Assembly (NCBI GenBank): GCA_035626395.1
Contig: DASPNR010000007.1
Span: 229,012-293,011 of the forward strand
Direction of reading: 5' to 3'
DNA length: 64,000 nt
From: Candidatus Limnocylindrales bacterium
Lineage (GTDB): Bacteria; Desulfobacterota; Binatia; UBA1149; CAITLU01
The translations under genes were made by a program, and so were the position numbers. Position 1 is the first letter of the stretch, and each line of letters begins with the position of its first letter. Below, piece after piece: positions 17,793-26,503 of this stretch. A model generated the notes under the pieces. It was not told where the DNA came from, did no database searches, and was given only the letters and a program-made list of their open reading frames with translations.

Positions 17793-19184
17793 ATGAGCTC
17801 GCGCAACCCAGCCCGTGCCTCGATCGCGCTGACGTTTTGCCTGCTACTGGTTGCGGCGGCGCATGCACAGGACGGCGCACGCGTCGCGGCGGTCGGCGGC
17901 GCGGCGGCGCCGTTCGTCGCGCCGGCCCCGCCTGGCGAGCCGTCGCTTCCCGATCCGGGCGCGCCGGCGGACACCGGCATCGCATCCGATCCGGAAGGAC
18001 GGCAGACGGCGCCGTCGCCGCCGCGTACGCTGCGGCAGCTCGCCTCGCAGGCCCCACTGATCGCAACGGTGCGTGCCGGAGCGCTCCAGGAGCGCGAGCA
18101 GGGCCGCATTCGCGTCTACCCGCTGACCGTGGAGCGGGTGGTGCACGGGGAGAGACTGCCGTTTTCGCAGATTCTGCTGGTGGAGCTTCGCGGGGCGTCG
18201 ACGCGGCCGCCTCTGCTCGTCGACGCCGGCCGCGCGGTGGTTCTGCTGCGACCGCTGCCGCAGGTGTCGTATCTGCGCGAGCACGTGACCGAGGCTCATG
18301 CATACGAGGCCGTCGGTGGACGCGACGGCGTCGTGCCGTTTGCCGGCAGCGAACAAGGCATCGAAGTGGCGGCTTCCATTCTGCGTGCGCGCGAGGCGCG
18401 GACCCCGCAGCAGATCCGAAACCATGCCTTCTCGCAGCTGGCCTCGTCCAACGGGCGCCTGGTGGAGGACGCGGTCCAGGAGCTCGCGGCAATGCCGGCG
18501 CTGGATGCGCTGACCCAGCGCGAGCATGCGACGCTTGCCATCCAGCTCAGCAACACTTCCATTCCGGGACAGACCCGGGTGCTGCTGATGGAGGCGCTGT
18601 CACGCGGAAGCGACCGGCGTCTGGCTTCGCTGCTGGCCGGCGCCTTCACGGAGACCGCGCGGCTGCTCGAGGCCGCCTTGCGGGCGCGTGCGCGGCTCGG
18701 CGCGCCGGCCGGCGCCAATGAGCTCAACGTGCATCTGGGCTCGCCCGATGTCGGGGTGCGCGCGGCCGCCGTGCGCACGCTCGCCGTCAGCGGCCATCCT
18801 TACGCCACCGCGATCCTCGCCGACGCCATTGCCGAGCACGAGCCTCGGCAGGTGCGTCTGGCCGCCATCGATGCGCTTGGGGAGATGCAGGACGCATCTG
18901 CCCTCGGCGCGCTGGCCGCAGGCTTCGAATCCGACGATCGCGGCATCAAGCAGGCCAGTGCACGCGCCATCCTGGCCAAGGGCGACGCGGCCGACGACGC
19001 CCTGATCGAGCTGGCTCTGCGAGGCACGTCGAAGGAGACGCGAACCTACGCAGCGATGCTTCTGCTCACGCGCCGCCCGCGCACGCATCCGAGCGTCCAG
19101 CGGCTGGCGTCCTCGCGTCCCTCGCCTGATGTCCTGGAGGTTCTCGAAAAGGGCATGCAGGACACGCACGCGCACGAGCACTGA
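17793..19184 (+). CDS. Exported HEAT-repeat protein
   Basis: The 463-residue product starts with a signal peptide (to about AAAHAQ, residue 26), followed by an Ala/Pro-rich linker and a domain of about 120 residues with a possible oligonucleotide-binding-like beta pattern (APLIATVRAGALQ, PLTVERVVHG). The second half is a run of alpha-helical HEAT-like repeats (VRAAAVRTLAVSGHP, VRLAAIDALGEMQDASALGALAAGF, IKQASARAILAKGDA). Such repeats bind other proteins. It begins eight bases after the PHP hydrolase stop, which suggests a common transcript and perhaps a joint envelope function. No catalytic motif is seen. Confidence 0.75.
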   Translation: MSSRNPARASIALTFCLLLVAAAHAQDGARVAAVGGAAAPFVAPAPPGEPSLPDPGAPADTGIASDPEGRQTAPSPPRTLRQLASQAPLIATVRAGALQEREQGRIRVYPLTVERVVHGERLPFSQILLVELRGASTRPPLLVDAGRAVVLLRPLPQVSYLREHVTEAHAYEAVGGRDGVVPFAGSEQGIEVAASILRAREARTPQQIRNHAFSQLASSNGRLVEDAVQELAAMPALDALTQREHATLAIQLSNTSIPGQTRVLLMEALSRGSDRRLASLLAGAFTETARLLEAALRARARLGAPAGANELNVHLGSPDVGVRAAAVRTLAVSGHPYATAILADAIAEHEPRQVRLAAIDALGEMQDASALGALAAGFESDDRGIKQASARAILAKGDAADDALIELALRGTSKETRTYAAMLLLTRRPRTHPSVQRLASSRPSPDVLEVLEKGMQDTHAHEH

Positions 19185-19247
19185 TCGCCTTGGCGCCCGC
19201 GGCCCGGCTGTTGCCACCGGGTCCGTCGATGCTAGAAGGCAGCCTTC

Positions 19248-20195
19248 ATGCTCGCCTTCGTCATGGATGAGCACGGCCCGCGCCTGCAGCGCGATCGTCC
19301 TGCACCACAGCCGCGCGACGGATTCGTCCGAGTGCGTCTGATCGCCGCCGGAATCTGCAATACCGATCTGGAGATTGCGCGCGGCTACATGGGCTTTCGC
19401 GGCGTGCTCGGACACGAGTTCGTCGGTGAGGCTCTCGACGGTGCGATGGCGGGCCGGCGAGTCGTCGCCGGCATCAACTTCGGCTGCGATGCCTGTCGCT
19501 GGTGCGATCATGGTCTGTCGCGCCACTGCCCCGACCGCATGGTGCTCGGCATCCTCGGTGCCGATGGCGTCCTGGCCGAGCAGTTCGTCGTTCCCGAGCG
19601 CAACCTCCTCGAAGTTCCCGAAGGCGTCTCGGACGAGGCGGCGGTCTTCGCCGAGCCGGTGGGCGCCGCCTGCGAGATCCTCGAGCAGCTCGGGCACCTC
19701 GAGCGCGGGCCGGCGCTGGTTCTGGGGGCCGGCAAGCTCGGATCGCTCGTTGCGCAGGTGCTCACGGTAGGCGGCTTCGAAGTCGATCTGGTTGGACGCC
19801 ATCTGCACTCGCTGCAGTGGATGAAGGAACGCGGCGTTCGTCTGGTGGGCGAAAGGCCCGACCGTGACGGATATGCCGTCGTCGTCGAAGCCACCGGCAC
19901 GACGGAAGGATTGAAGACGGCCATCGCGTGCACGCGGCCGCGAGGGCACGTCGTGCTCAAGACGACGGTGGCGGGTGTGCACGAGATCGACCTGTCGCCG
20001 GTAGTGATCAACGAGATCTCCATCGTCGGATCGCGCTGCGGCCAGTTCGATCCGGCCCTTGATCTGCTCGCCGATGAAGCCGTCACGGTCCAGCCTCTGG
20101 TCGAGGCCCGCTACGGGCTGAGCGAGGTAGAAGCGGCATTCGCCCACGCCGGACGGCGCGGCGTGCGCAAGGTCCTCGTTCATCGCGACGTATAG
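19248..20195 (+). CDS. Zinc-type MDR alcohol dehydrogenase-like protein
   Basis: This 315-residue medium-chain dehydrogenase has the catalytic-zinc motif ICNTD and GHEFVGE, a four-Cys structural zinc lobe (CDACRWCDHGLSRHC), and a Rossmann core with the nucleotide loop LGAGKLGSLVAQ. The overall length is shorter than classic ADH (about 350-375). The family includes sugar, polyol and aminocyclitol dehydrogenases. It lies between the HEAT gene and a convergent adenylyl cyclase, with no clear metabolic partner next to it. NAD(P)-dependent oxidation of an alcohol is likely; the substrate is unknown. Confidence 0.85.
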   Translation: MLAFVMDEHGPRLQRDRPAPQPRDGFVRVRLIAAGICNTDLEIARGYMGFRGVLGHEFVGEALDGAMAGRRVVAGINFGCDACRWCDHGLSRHCPDRMVLGILGADGVLAEQFVVPERNLLEVPEGVSDEAAVFAEPVGAACEILEQLGHLERGPALVLGAGKLGSLVAQVLTVGGFEVDLVGRHLHSLQWMKERGVRLVGERPDRDGYAVVVEATGTTEGLKTAIACTRPRGHVVLKTTVAGVHEIDLSPVVINEISIVGSRCGQFDPALDLLADEAVTVQPLVEARYGLSEVEAAFAHAGRRGVRKVLVHRDV

Positions 20196-20204
20196 CGGCC
20201 GCCG

Positions 20205-21227
20205 TCAGCGGCGTGCGCGCGCATCGTCTTGCGGTCGATCGTCGGCGCCGCGCAGCACCCAGCAACGCGTCCGGCCGAGGCCCTTGAGCTTGACCGGCCG
20301 TATCTCGCGCACGATGAGATCGGGCGCCGACGTGATCCGCAGCGCCAGCTCCTCCGACACCAGCACCGTGCCGGGCCGCGCCGCGCCGACCAGGCGGCTG
20401 GCCAGGTTGACCGTCTTCCCGTAGACGTCGCCTTCCCACGCCAGGATCGGGCCCAGCGCCAGACCCACCCGTACCTCGGGCAGCACGCTGTCGGCGGCGC
20501 AGGCTTGCGACAGGGCCAGCGCCGTTCTGGCGCCGGCAACGGCGTCGCCGTTGTGGAACATCACTTCGTCGCCGAGGATCTTGACGACCCTCCCGCCACG
20601 ATCGGGAATTTCCGCGTACGCAATCGCTTCGAAGCGATCGACGATGCTGGCCAGCTCGCGCTCGGAGAGGCGCTCGCTCATGGCGGTGAAATCCACGAGG
20701 TCGGCGAATCCCACCACCGCGCCATCTTCCTCGCCCGCCTTCTGGCTGGCGGTGGCGGCGGTCTGCGAGATGGCGGCGAGCAGATGGCGGCGCCAGATGT
20801 AGCCGAGGAACGGCTCGTGGCTGGCAACGATCTGTTCCGCGATCGCTGCCACGCAGTCGGCCGCGTCGCTGTCGGAGAGGTCGGGAGATTGGACCGCCGC
20901 CTCGATCTCCGCCGCCGCCGACAGGACGTGCATGTTGGCGACGCGCGCGAGCGACTGCCCGGTGGCCCGCGCCATCTGCACGAGCACTTCGGGGTCGACG
21001 CTGCCTTTCTCGAACATCCCGTGCACGAATCGGAGGACGTCGACGTCGCGCCTCGTGAACAGCCGCTCGTCGTCGGCGACGGCCGGAAACCCGAGCGCCT
21101 GCCAGAGACGCGCCGCCTGCTCGACGGGGATCCCCGACATCGCTGCCACATCGCGCGCGCTCAGCGCCGGTTTGCCGAGCACGGCACTGCTGACGGCAGC
21201 GCGGACGCTGGTGGTGCGCAGGGTCAT
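20205..21227 (-). CDS. Class III adenylyl cyclase with N-terminal sensor domain
   Basis: The 340-residue protein joins an N-terminal regulatory domain (about 1-165) to a class III cyclase domain (about 170-330). The regulatory part (LSARDVAAMSGIPVEQAARL, LFTRRDVDVLRFV) resembles the Ad_Cy_reg domain of the pH-sensing mycobacterial cyclase Rv1264. In the catalytic part the metal aspartates are Asp176 (GFADLVDF) and Asp220 (KILGDE). The adenine-selecting pair is Lys216 and Asp267 (GDVYG), and the transition-state residues Asn274 and Arg278 lie in VNLASRL. All catalytic residues are present, so cAMP synthesis is expected. It has no transmembrane segment. A Crp-like regulator and a cNMP-domain MscS channel occur elsewhere in the window. 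Confidence 0.92.
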   Translation of the reverse strand: MTLRTTSVRAAVSSAVLGKPALSARDVAAMSGIPVEQAARLWQALGFPAVADDERLFTRRDVDVLRFVHGMFEKGSVDPEVLVQMARATGQSLARVANMHVLSAAAEIEAAVQSPDLSDSDAADCVAAIAEQIVASHEPFLGYIWRRHLLAAISQTAATASQKAGEEDGAVVGFADLVDFTAMSERLSERELASIVDRFEAIAYAEIPDRGGRVVKILGDEVMFHNGDAVAGARTALALSQACAADSVLPEVRVGLALGPILAWEGDVYGKTVNLASRLVGAARPGTVLVSEELALRITSAPDLIVREIRPVKLKGLGRTRCWVLRGADDRPQDDARARR

Positions 21228-21413
21228 GCGCGCACGTTACCGCGCGCGCCGCGCACAGCGAAGGTGCGCGGCGCGAGCAAGATGGCGAGGCCGAGTGACG
21301 GCCGGGCCCTCCGCGGCGCGGACGGACCCGCCGGCTCGCGGCCCGGTGGCTGCGGTGGTAGAAGCCGGGCGCGCCGCAGCGGCCATGCGGCAGCGCCGAC
21401 GCGAGGAGAAGCG

Positions 21414-22604
21414 ATGGATTTCGCCTACACTGCCGAGCAGGAACGCTTCCGCAGCGAGCTCCGCGCCTGGCTGGAGCACAAGAAGGCGGAAGGCTCCTTC
21501 GCCACGCGGGAGCACAAGAGCCTGGATCAGGCCGTTGCCGACGGGCGCCGGTGGCAGAAGACGCTGTACGAAGGCGGCTGGTGCGGCATCCACTGGCCGC
21601 GGGAGTACGGCGGGCGCAGCGCCAGCCTTCTCGAGCAGATCATCTTTCAGGAGGAGCTCGCCCGCGCCGGGTCGCCACAGCTCATCAATCTGCTGGCTCT
21701 GACGATGGTCGGCCCGGTGATCATCGCCTACGGCACCGAGGAGCAGAAGAGCCGATATCTGAAGCCGATCCTGACCGCCGACGAGATCTGGTGCCAGGGC
21801 TACAGCGAGCCCGGCGCAGGCTCGGATCTGGCGTCGCTGTCCACGCGAGCCGTCATGGAAGGCGACGATTATCTCATCAGCGGCCAGAAGGTCTGGACCA
21901 GCTACGCCCAGTACGCCGACTTCTGCATCCTGCTGGCGCGTACGAACCCCGACGTGCCCAAGCACAAGGGCATCACCATGTTCATCGTCGACATGCACAG
22001 CCCCGGCATCGAGGTGCGGCCGCTCAAGCAGATGAACGGCGACAGCGAGTTCAACGAGGTCTATCTCGAGGACGTGCGTGTTCCGCGCGCCAACATCATC
22101 GGAAAGGAAGGGGCAGGCTGGGACATGGCTGTCGCGTTGCTGATGCACGAGCGCGCAACGCTGACGTTCCAGCGGCAGCTCCAGTCGCGCGTTGCCCTGC
22201 AGGATCTGCTCGACTTTGCCAGGACCTGGGACGAAACCGGCTCGCGCCCGGCCGACGATCCCATCGTGCGCCAGAGGATCGCGCAGGCCTACATCGACAG
22301 CGAGGCGATCCGTCTGACCGCCTTGCGCAACCTGACTCGCCAGCTTCGCGGCGGGCATCCCGGACCGGAAGGATCGATCGAGAAGCTGTTCTGGAGCGAG
22401 ATGTTCCAGCGCATGCTGTGGAATTGCGTGGCGATGCTCGGCCCGTACGGCAATCTTGCACCGGAGGATCCGCTCGCTCCCGCGCAAGGCCGCTGGCCGC
22501 ATCTCATGCTGTACTCGCGCGGGCGGACGATCGCGGCCGGTACTTCCGAGATCCAGCGGGGCATCATCGCGCAACGCGTTCTCGGCATGCCCAAGGACCG
22601 CTAG
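21414..22604 (+). CDS. Acyl-CoA dehydrogenase, FadE type
   Basis: The 396-residue protein has the ACAD fold: IIFQEELARAG, the FAD motif YSEPGAGSDLASL, the KVWTSYAQYAD strand and the C-terminal IAAGTSEIQRGIIAQRVLG. The Glu of the classic YEGT motif is replaced (TIAAGTSE), as in a large group of actinobacterial and Binatota-type FadE proteins. In those the base lies elsewhere, or the subunit works as half of a heteromer, as in steroid side-chain dehydrogenases. GAGGAG directly upstream supports ATG 21414. No partner acad gene is adjacent. Substrate is probably a branched or bulky acyl-CoA, but that is inference. Confidence 0.9.
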   Translation: MDFAYTAEQERFRSELRAWLEHKKAEGSFATREHKSLDQAVADGRRWQKTLYEGGWCGIHWPREYGGRSASLLEQIIFQEELARAGSPQLINLLALTMVGPVIIAYGTEEQKSRYLKPILTADEIWCQGYSEPGAGSDLASLSTRAVMEGDDYLISGQKVWTSYAQYADFCILLARTNPDVPKHKGITMFIVDMHSPGIEVRPLKQMNGDSEFNEVYLEDVRVPRANIIGKEGAGWDMAVALLMHERATLTFQRQLQSRVALQDLLDFARTWDETGSRPADDPIVRQRIAQAYIDSEAIRLTALRNLTRQLRGGHPGPEGSIEKLFWSEMFQRMLWNCVAMLGPYGNLAPEDPLAPAQGRWPHLMLYSRGRTIAAGTSEIQRGIIAQRVLGMPKDR

Positions 22605-22767
22605 CGCCGGCCGTTTTCTCGCCTTGAGACAGCCTGCGCCCGGCAGGGTGTGGCGTTCCTGGTCCGCCGCGCGCCGTGCGCGAATGTCGCGCCTTTTCTA
22701 CCCGCGGCAGCTCTCGACGGTCGCATGGTTCGGTCGTATCATCCGGTGCGCTTTCGGTCTGGTGGGG

Positions 22768-22790
22768 CCGTCGCCGCTGAGGGGCGACGG
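22768..22790. other. Hairpin in M48 leader
   Basis: CCGTCGCC (22768-22775) and GGCGACGG (22783-22790) form a perfect 8-bp stem with a seven-base loop, 42 bases before the proposed M48 protease start. No U-tract follows, so it is not an intrinsic terminator. It could be a leader structure or chance in GC-rich sequence. The rest of the 22605-22831 gap holds no gene I can support. Confidence 0.3.
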
Positions 22791-22831
22791 AAGCCAGGCC
22801 AGAAAGACGATTCTTGGTCGGGGAGTTTCCT

Positions 22832-23860
22832 TTGCGGTTCGAGACCATCGCGGCGCACGCAGCAGGCGTGGCGCCCGCTCTGCGAGGATGGAAGCTATCG
22901 TCGCGGCTGCCGTGGGCGGCCATGGTGGCGTCGGTGCTGTCGGCGTCGGCGTGCTCGATGTCGGCGCGACCAGCCGAGGACGTCGCTGCGGTGTTGAGCG
23001 AGGCCGAGCTGCAGCTCGTCGCGCAGTCGATCGACGAGAAGGTCGTGCAGGACGACCTGGTCCTGGCGGACTCGCGGCTGGACGCCTATCTGCAGCGAGT
23101 CGTCGCGCGCCTGCTGGCCGCGTCGGGCGAGAGGGTCGATCGCGTGCGCGTGCGTGTCATTCGCAATCCCGTGCTCGGCGCCTCCGCCCTCGCCAACGGA
23201 GTGCTTCACGTCCACACCGGTATCCTTGCCAGGCTGGGCAACGAAGCGCAGCTGGCGACGCTGCTCGGCCACGAGCTCGAGCACTTCCTCGGTCGTCACG
23301 CGGTGCGCGAGATGCATCTGCGCAGCAATCCGACGATGGCCGCCAGCGCGGTGGCCGGCGACGAAGGCAGCGAGCGGAGGGATGTCGACGCGGCCATCCG
23401 CCGCTTCGAACGCCAGCTCGAGCGCGAAGCCGATGAAGCCGGTCTGCGGCGCATGGCGGCCGCCGGCTACGAGCCGTCGGAAGCGCCGAGATTCTTCGAA
23501 ATGCTGCTGGCCGACGAGATCGAGGCGGGAATCACCCGCGACCACCAGCGCGGAAACCATCCAGCCGCGCACGAGCGGCTGACGCGTTGCCAGCTGCAGG
23601 CGGCTGAGCTTTGCAGCGCGAATGCGCAGCGCCGGACGATCGTGGGGCAGGAGGAGTACGAGCAAGCGATCGCCGACATGCTGCTGGAGAACGCGCGCAT
23701 GGACCTCGACCTCGGACGCATCGACCTGGCGCAGGCCGCCATCGAGCGCCACCTTCGCACCCGGCCTCAAAGCCGCCGCGGCCATCAGATGGCCGAGATT
23801 CTCGCCGAGGCGCGCGCGGCCAAGGCTGCGGCAAAGCTGCGCGCAGGCCTCGGCGGCTGA
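22832..23860 (+). CDS. M48-family metalloprotease, probable lipoprotein
   Basis: The 342-residue protein has a zinc protease core: the HELEH motif in LLGHELEHFLGRHAV, and the third ligand Glu in LEREADEAGLRRMAAAGY. That arrangement matches periplasmic M48 proteins such as BepA/LoiP, which act in outer-membrane quality control. The C-terminal helices (about 80 residues) look like a short TPR-like region. I prefer a TTG start at 22832 because GGGGAG lies five bases upstream; it gives a basic n-region, a hydrophobic stretch and Cys in SASACS, a plausible but non-ideal lipobox. ATG 22922 would remove the basic residues. No other protease or chaperone gene is linked. Confidence 0.82.
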   Translation: MRFETIAAHAAGVAPALRGWKLSSRLPWAAMVASVLSASACSMSARPAEDVAAVLSEAELQLVAQSIDEKVVQDDLVLADSRLDAYLQRVVARLLAASGERVDRVRVRVIRNPVLGASALANGVLHVHTGILARLGNEAQLATLLGHELEHFLGRHAVREMHLRSNPTMAASAVAGDEGSERRDVDAAIRRFERQLEREADEAGLRRMAAAGYEPSEAPRFFEMLLADEIEAGITRDHQRGNHPAAHERLTRCQLQAAELCSANAQRRTIVGQEEYEQAIADMLLENARMDLDLGRIDLAQAAIERHLRTRPQSRRGHQMAEILAEARAAKAAAKLRAGLGG

Positions 23861-24128
23861 CCGCGCTCACAGCATCTCTCGACTCTGTCGCGTGCCGCAG
23901 TGTCCTCTGCGCAGGACACGGCCGACTCTTCGGTGTCCGCGATAGTGGTCACCGTCACTTTTCCCGCCAGTTCGTGCCTTTGCGCCTCCTCGAGTGAAAT
24001 CCGCTGCATTTCGCGCGGATCCGCTCGCGACGCCGGCGGCCCGGCGCGCGCAACCCTGGTGGTCCGGTCGTTGCAGAAGTCTGCTCCGGTCAGCGGCGAT
24101 CCAACGACCGCTGAGCTTGGGGAGCAAC

Positions 24129-24935
24129 ATGAAACCGAGGAGCAACGATCCGACCTCACTCGCGTCCACATCGGCGGGCCACGGCGTGGCGGTTGCCAAC
24201 CGGCTCAAGGCGCTCGCTTCGATGCAGGTCTTCGAAGGGCTTTCCGAAGACACCCTTGCGCACCTCGCCACGCGCGCACGCTGTCGGCGGTTCACGCGAG
24301 GACAATTCCTGACCGATGACGGCAACGAGCCGGCTGCCGTGCACGCGCTCGTCGCGGGCACCGCGAAATGGACGATGACATGCCCCAGCGGACGTGCCGA
24401 TCTGCTGCTGGAGATCCTTCATCCGGGCGAGCTGTTTGGCGAAGCCGAGATTTTCGGCGGTGCATCCGGATCCTGCCAGGCCGTCGCGCTCACGGATGGC
24501 GAGATGCTCGTCCTGCCGGCGGGCGATCTGCCCGAGCTGCTCGCGCGAAATCCCGAAGTCGCCGTTCGCTGGCTCGAGCTCGTATGCCGGCGCCTGCAGC
24601 GCATGCGCCAACTCGCCGCGGACGCCGTCTTCCTCGACATCGGCGGCCGTCTCTACCGGCGCCTGCTCGACATCTGCCGGCTGGAGCCCGCGTCGATCAC
24701 GCCCGGCGAGCGCCTGCATCACGGGCTCAGTCAGCGGGAGCTGGCATCCAGCATCGGAGCTTCGCGCGAGTCCTTGAACAAGATCCTGGCGACGTGGCAG
24801 CGTCAAGGCATCGTCACGGTCGGACGCGGCGTGCTGGTCATCAGGAAGCCGTCGGCCCTGGCCAGAGCTGCCGCATCCATCCAGGCTCACCCGTCGATGA
24901 CCGGGCCAGGCGATGACGACAGGGAAAGCCTCTGA
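24129..24935 (+). CDS. Crp/Fnr-family transcriptional regulator
   Basis: The 268-residue protein has an N-terminal cyclic-nucleotide-type beta barrel (about 30-145; MQVFEGLSEDTLAHLA, HPGELFGEAEIFGG), a dimerisation helix and a C-terminal Crp-type winged helix (SQRELASSIGASRESLNKILATWQRQG). The phosphate cassette is degenerate. After GEAEIFGGAS the Arg-Ser pair needed for cAMP in E. coli CRP is absent (GSCQA), and there is no Fnr-like Cys cluster, so the effector is unknown. ATG 24129 has GGAG five bases upstream. The 268-base gap before it contains an inverted repeat GTGTCCT (23900-23906) / AGGACAC (23913-23919), which could be an operator. Confidence 0.87.
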   Translation: MKPRSNDPTSLASTSAGHGVAVANRLKALASMQVFEGLSEDTLAHLATRARCRRFTRGQFLTDDGNEPAAVHALVAGTAKWTMTCPSGRADLLLEILHPGELFGEAEIFGGASGSCQAVALTDGEMLVLPAGDLPELLARNPEVAVRWLELVCRRLQRMRQLAADAVFLDIGGRLYRRLLDICRLEPASITPGERLHHGLSQRELASSIGASRESLNKILATWQRQGIVTVGRGVLVIRKPSALARAAASIQAHPSMTGPGDDDRESL

Positions 24936-25046
24936 TTCGGGAGGCCCGCGATCCAGCCCTCGCTGATCCGCCGCAGCGCTGATTCAGCGCCGACACGTCC
25001 GGTGACACGGTCAGCACCGACGGCTGCCCGGTACGCTCGCCGGCGG

Positions 25047-25084
25047 AAAAAACGAAGGGGCGCAGCCACGGGCCGCGCCCCTTC
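25047..25084 (-). terminator. Rho-independent terminator for 25111-25605
   Basis: GAAGGGGCGC (25054-25063) and GCGCCCCTTC (25075-25084) form a perfect 10-bp stem. Read on the minus strand it is followed by six U residues (A-run at 25047-25052). It lies 27 bases beyond the stop of the leftward gene and separates it from the convergent Crp-like gene. Confidence 0.85.
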
Positions 25085-25110
25085 CTGATCTGCTCCGCTG
25101 CTAGGCGCCC

Positions 25111-25605
25111 TCAGCTCGCCTTGCGAATCCTGCGGCGCTCACGCTTGGCGTTGATGCTGTGCCGCCGCCCGTTCACGCGCCGGAACGGGAAGCGGTAGAC
25201 CTGACCGGTCATTCCGCACTGCTGCGCGCGCGCGCGCCAGTCGCGCAATCCCGTGCGCAGATACTCCGGTTCCATGTCGAGTGCCTGACAGATGCTGGCG
25301 AACGAGAATGGCCAGCTCATGTCGTCGGATTCGAGCCAGGCTTCGACGTCGTTGTCCTCGAGCTCGTCGGTCATCATGCGCGGCTGGATGAATGCGCGCT
25401 GGAAAGACGCGATCGCATCCTCCAATACGGCCAGCATCAGCCGCTTCTCCGGAACCAGACAGGCTTCGGCGAAGATGCGATCGTAGAATTGAAGCGGCGT
25501 CATCGTGTCCGGCTCCACCATCGTCAGTGCCGGATCTTCGACGCATACCGTTTTGGATTTTTTCTGTTCCTGTACTGGCTGAGTCCCCGCTGCTTGTACG
25601 CTCAT
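25111..25605 (-). CDS. Unknown basic HTH-like protein
   Basis: I cannot name this 164-residue protein. It has an acidic N-terminal half (PLQFYDRIFAEACLVPEKRLMLAVLEDAI) and a central aromatic stretch (VEAWLESDDMSWPF). The segment SFASICQALDMEPEYLRTGLRDW has the spacing of a helix-turn-helix. The C-terminus is very basic (FRRVNGRRHSINAKRERRRIRKAS in several steps). I have the impression that similar short proteins with the DAI..FQ and FSF..IC..L..(D/E)P.YLR.GL pattern recur in Deltaproteobacteria-like genomes without assigned function. A strong AAGGAG precedes ATG 25605, the leader carries direct repeats, and a terminator follows, so it is a well-defined monocistronic unit. DNA or RNA binding is inferred. 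Confidence 0.72.
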   Translation of the reverse strand: MSVQAAGTQPVQEQKKSKTVCVEDPALTMVEPDTMTPLQFYDRIFAEACLVPEKRLMLAVLEDAIASFQRAFIQPRMMTDELEDNDVEAWLESDDMSWPFSFASICQALDMEPEYLRTGLRDWRARAQQCGMTGQVYRFPFRRVNGRRHSINAKRERRRIRKAS

Positions 25606-25622
25606 GCTCCTTTTTCTCCCCG

Positions 25623-25682
25623 CGAACCGCGGTCGCCGCGCCCCAGCAGCGAACCGTGGTCAGAACGAACCCCACGAACCCC
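25623..25682. repeat. Direct CGAACC repeats upstream of unknown HTH gene
   Basis: CGAACC occurs four times in the same orientation: 25623-25628, 25650-25655, 25666-25671 and 25675-25680. The last two form a perfect tandem ACGAACCCC pair (25665-25682). On the minus strand these read GGTTCG within the 5' leader of the gene starting at 25605. A second short tandem (GGTAAGA-C-GGTAAGA on the minus strand) lies just upstream. They could be regulator binding sites; chance in GC-rich DNA is a weaker explanation for the exact tandem. Confidence 0.5.
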
Positions 25683-25713
25683 AATCTTACCGTCTTACCC
25701 CGAGCCTCCCCCG

Positions 25714-26493
25714 CTAACCGGCAGCCTTCGCTTTCTGTCCTTCTTCCTTCTCCTGCCGCAGCTCCTGGATCAGCCGCAGCAGGAGCTTCCTCCGAAGCAG
25801 GACGATGAAGCGCTCGACCAGCTTGACGCCCGCAAGCGCCATGGTCGCCACCGTTCCCTCCTCCACCTTCCCCGTCACCCCGCGCGTGAACATCTTGAGC
25901 TCTTCGCGCGCGAGCCTTTCGATGGCATCGACGTAGATGGGGAGCGAGACGTGGTGCGGGATCAGTTCCTCGCGCAGTCCGGCTCTCTCCAGCTCGGACA
26001 TCGTCTCCACCATCAGGACGTCGTCGCCCTCGATGTACAGCGTTCCCCCTCGCTCCACCGGCTCGAGCGCGCCCAACCGGACCGCGAAATCGAAGTCCTC
26101 GCGCTGGATGCCGTAACGCTCCAGGGCCTGTTCCACCGTGATCGGCAGCTGCCCCGGCGTGAAATGGATGGCCTCGTAGAACGTGCCTTCCAGGCCGAGC
26201 AGCGTATCGACTTCGCTCGGGCTGATGATGGCATCGTTCTGGTCGAGGATGGCCTTGATGACGTCGAGGGGGAGGAAGCGCTTCTGCTGAAGCTCCTTGA
26301 TGAAGCGGATGCGCGTGACGAAGGACCGGTCGTAGTAGGCCATGTTGCGGCCGGTCTTGAGCGTGGGCGGAGGGAGCAGCCCCTCACGGATGTAGAACTT
26401 GATCGTCGCCGTCGAGACCGCCGTCTCTCTGGCGAGGTCCGAAATCCGAAGGAGACCGTCCGTAGACGGCTTGCTACGCAGCGTCGAAGGCAT
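25714..26493 (-). CDS. MerR-family transcriptional regulator
   Basis: The 259-residue protein starts with a MerR-type winged helix (LRISDLARETAVSTATIKFYIREGLLPPP, then MAYYDRSFVTRIRFIKELQQKRFLPLDVIKAIL), followed by a helical effector domain of about 150 residues and a basic coiled-coil-like C-terminus. No Cys pair typical of metal or redox MerR proteins is present, so the ligand is likely organic. ATG 26493 is preferred; a GTG at 26508 is inside a palindrome. It is divergent from glpD with about 140 bases between them. Regulation of glpD or itself is plausible but unproven. Confidence 0.85.
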   Translation of the reverse strand: MPSTLRSKPSTDGLLRISDLARETAVSTATIKFYIREGLLPPPTLKTGRNMAYYDRSFVTRIRFIKELQQKRFLPLDVIKAILDQNDAIISPSEVDTLLGLEGTFYEAIHFTPGQLPITVEQALERYGIQREDFDFAVRLGALEPVERGGTLYIEGDDVLMVETMSELERAGLREELIPHHVSLPIYVDAIERLAREELKMFTRGVTGKVEEGTVATMALAGVKLVERFIVLLRRKLLLRLIQELRQEKEEGQKAKAAG

Positions 26494-26503
26494 CCGAACA
26501 GCA

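Noticed and set aside
22760..22812. Possible riboswitch in the M48 leader
   Set aside because: Apart from one 8-bp hairpin (22768-22790), I could not match conserved cobalamin, SAM, glycine or c-di-GMP motifs.
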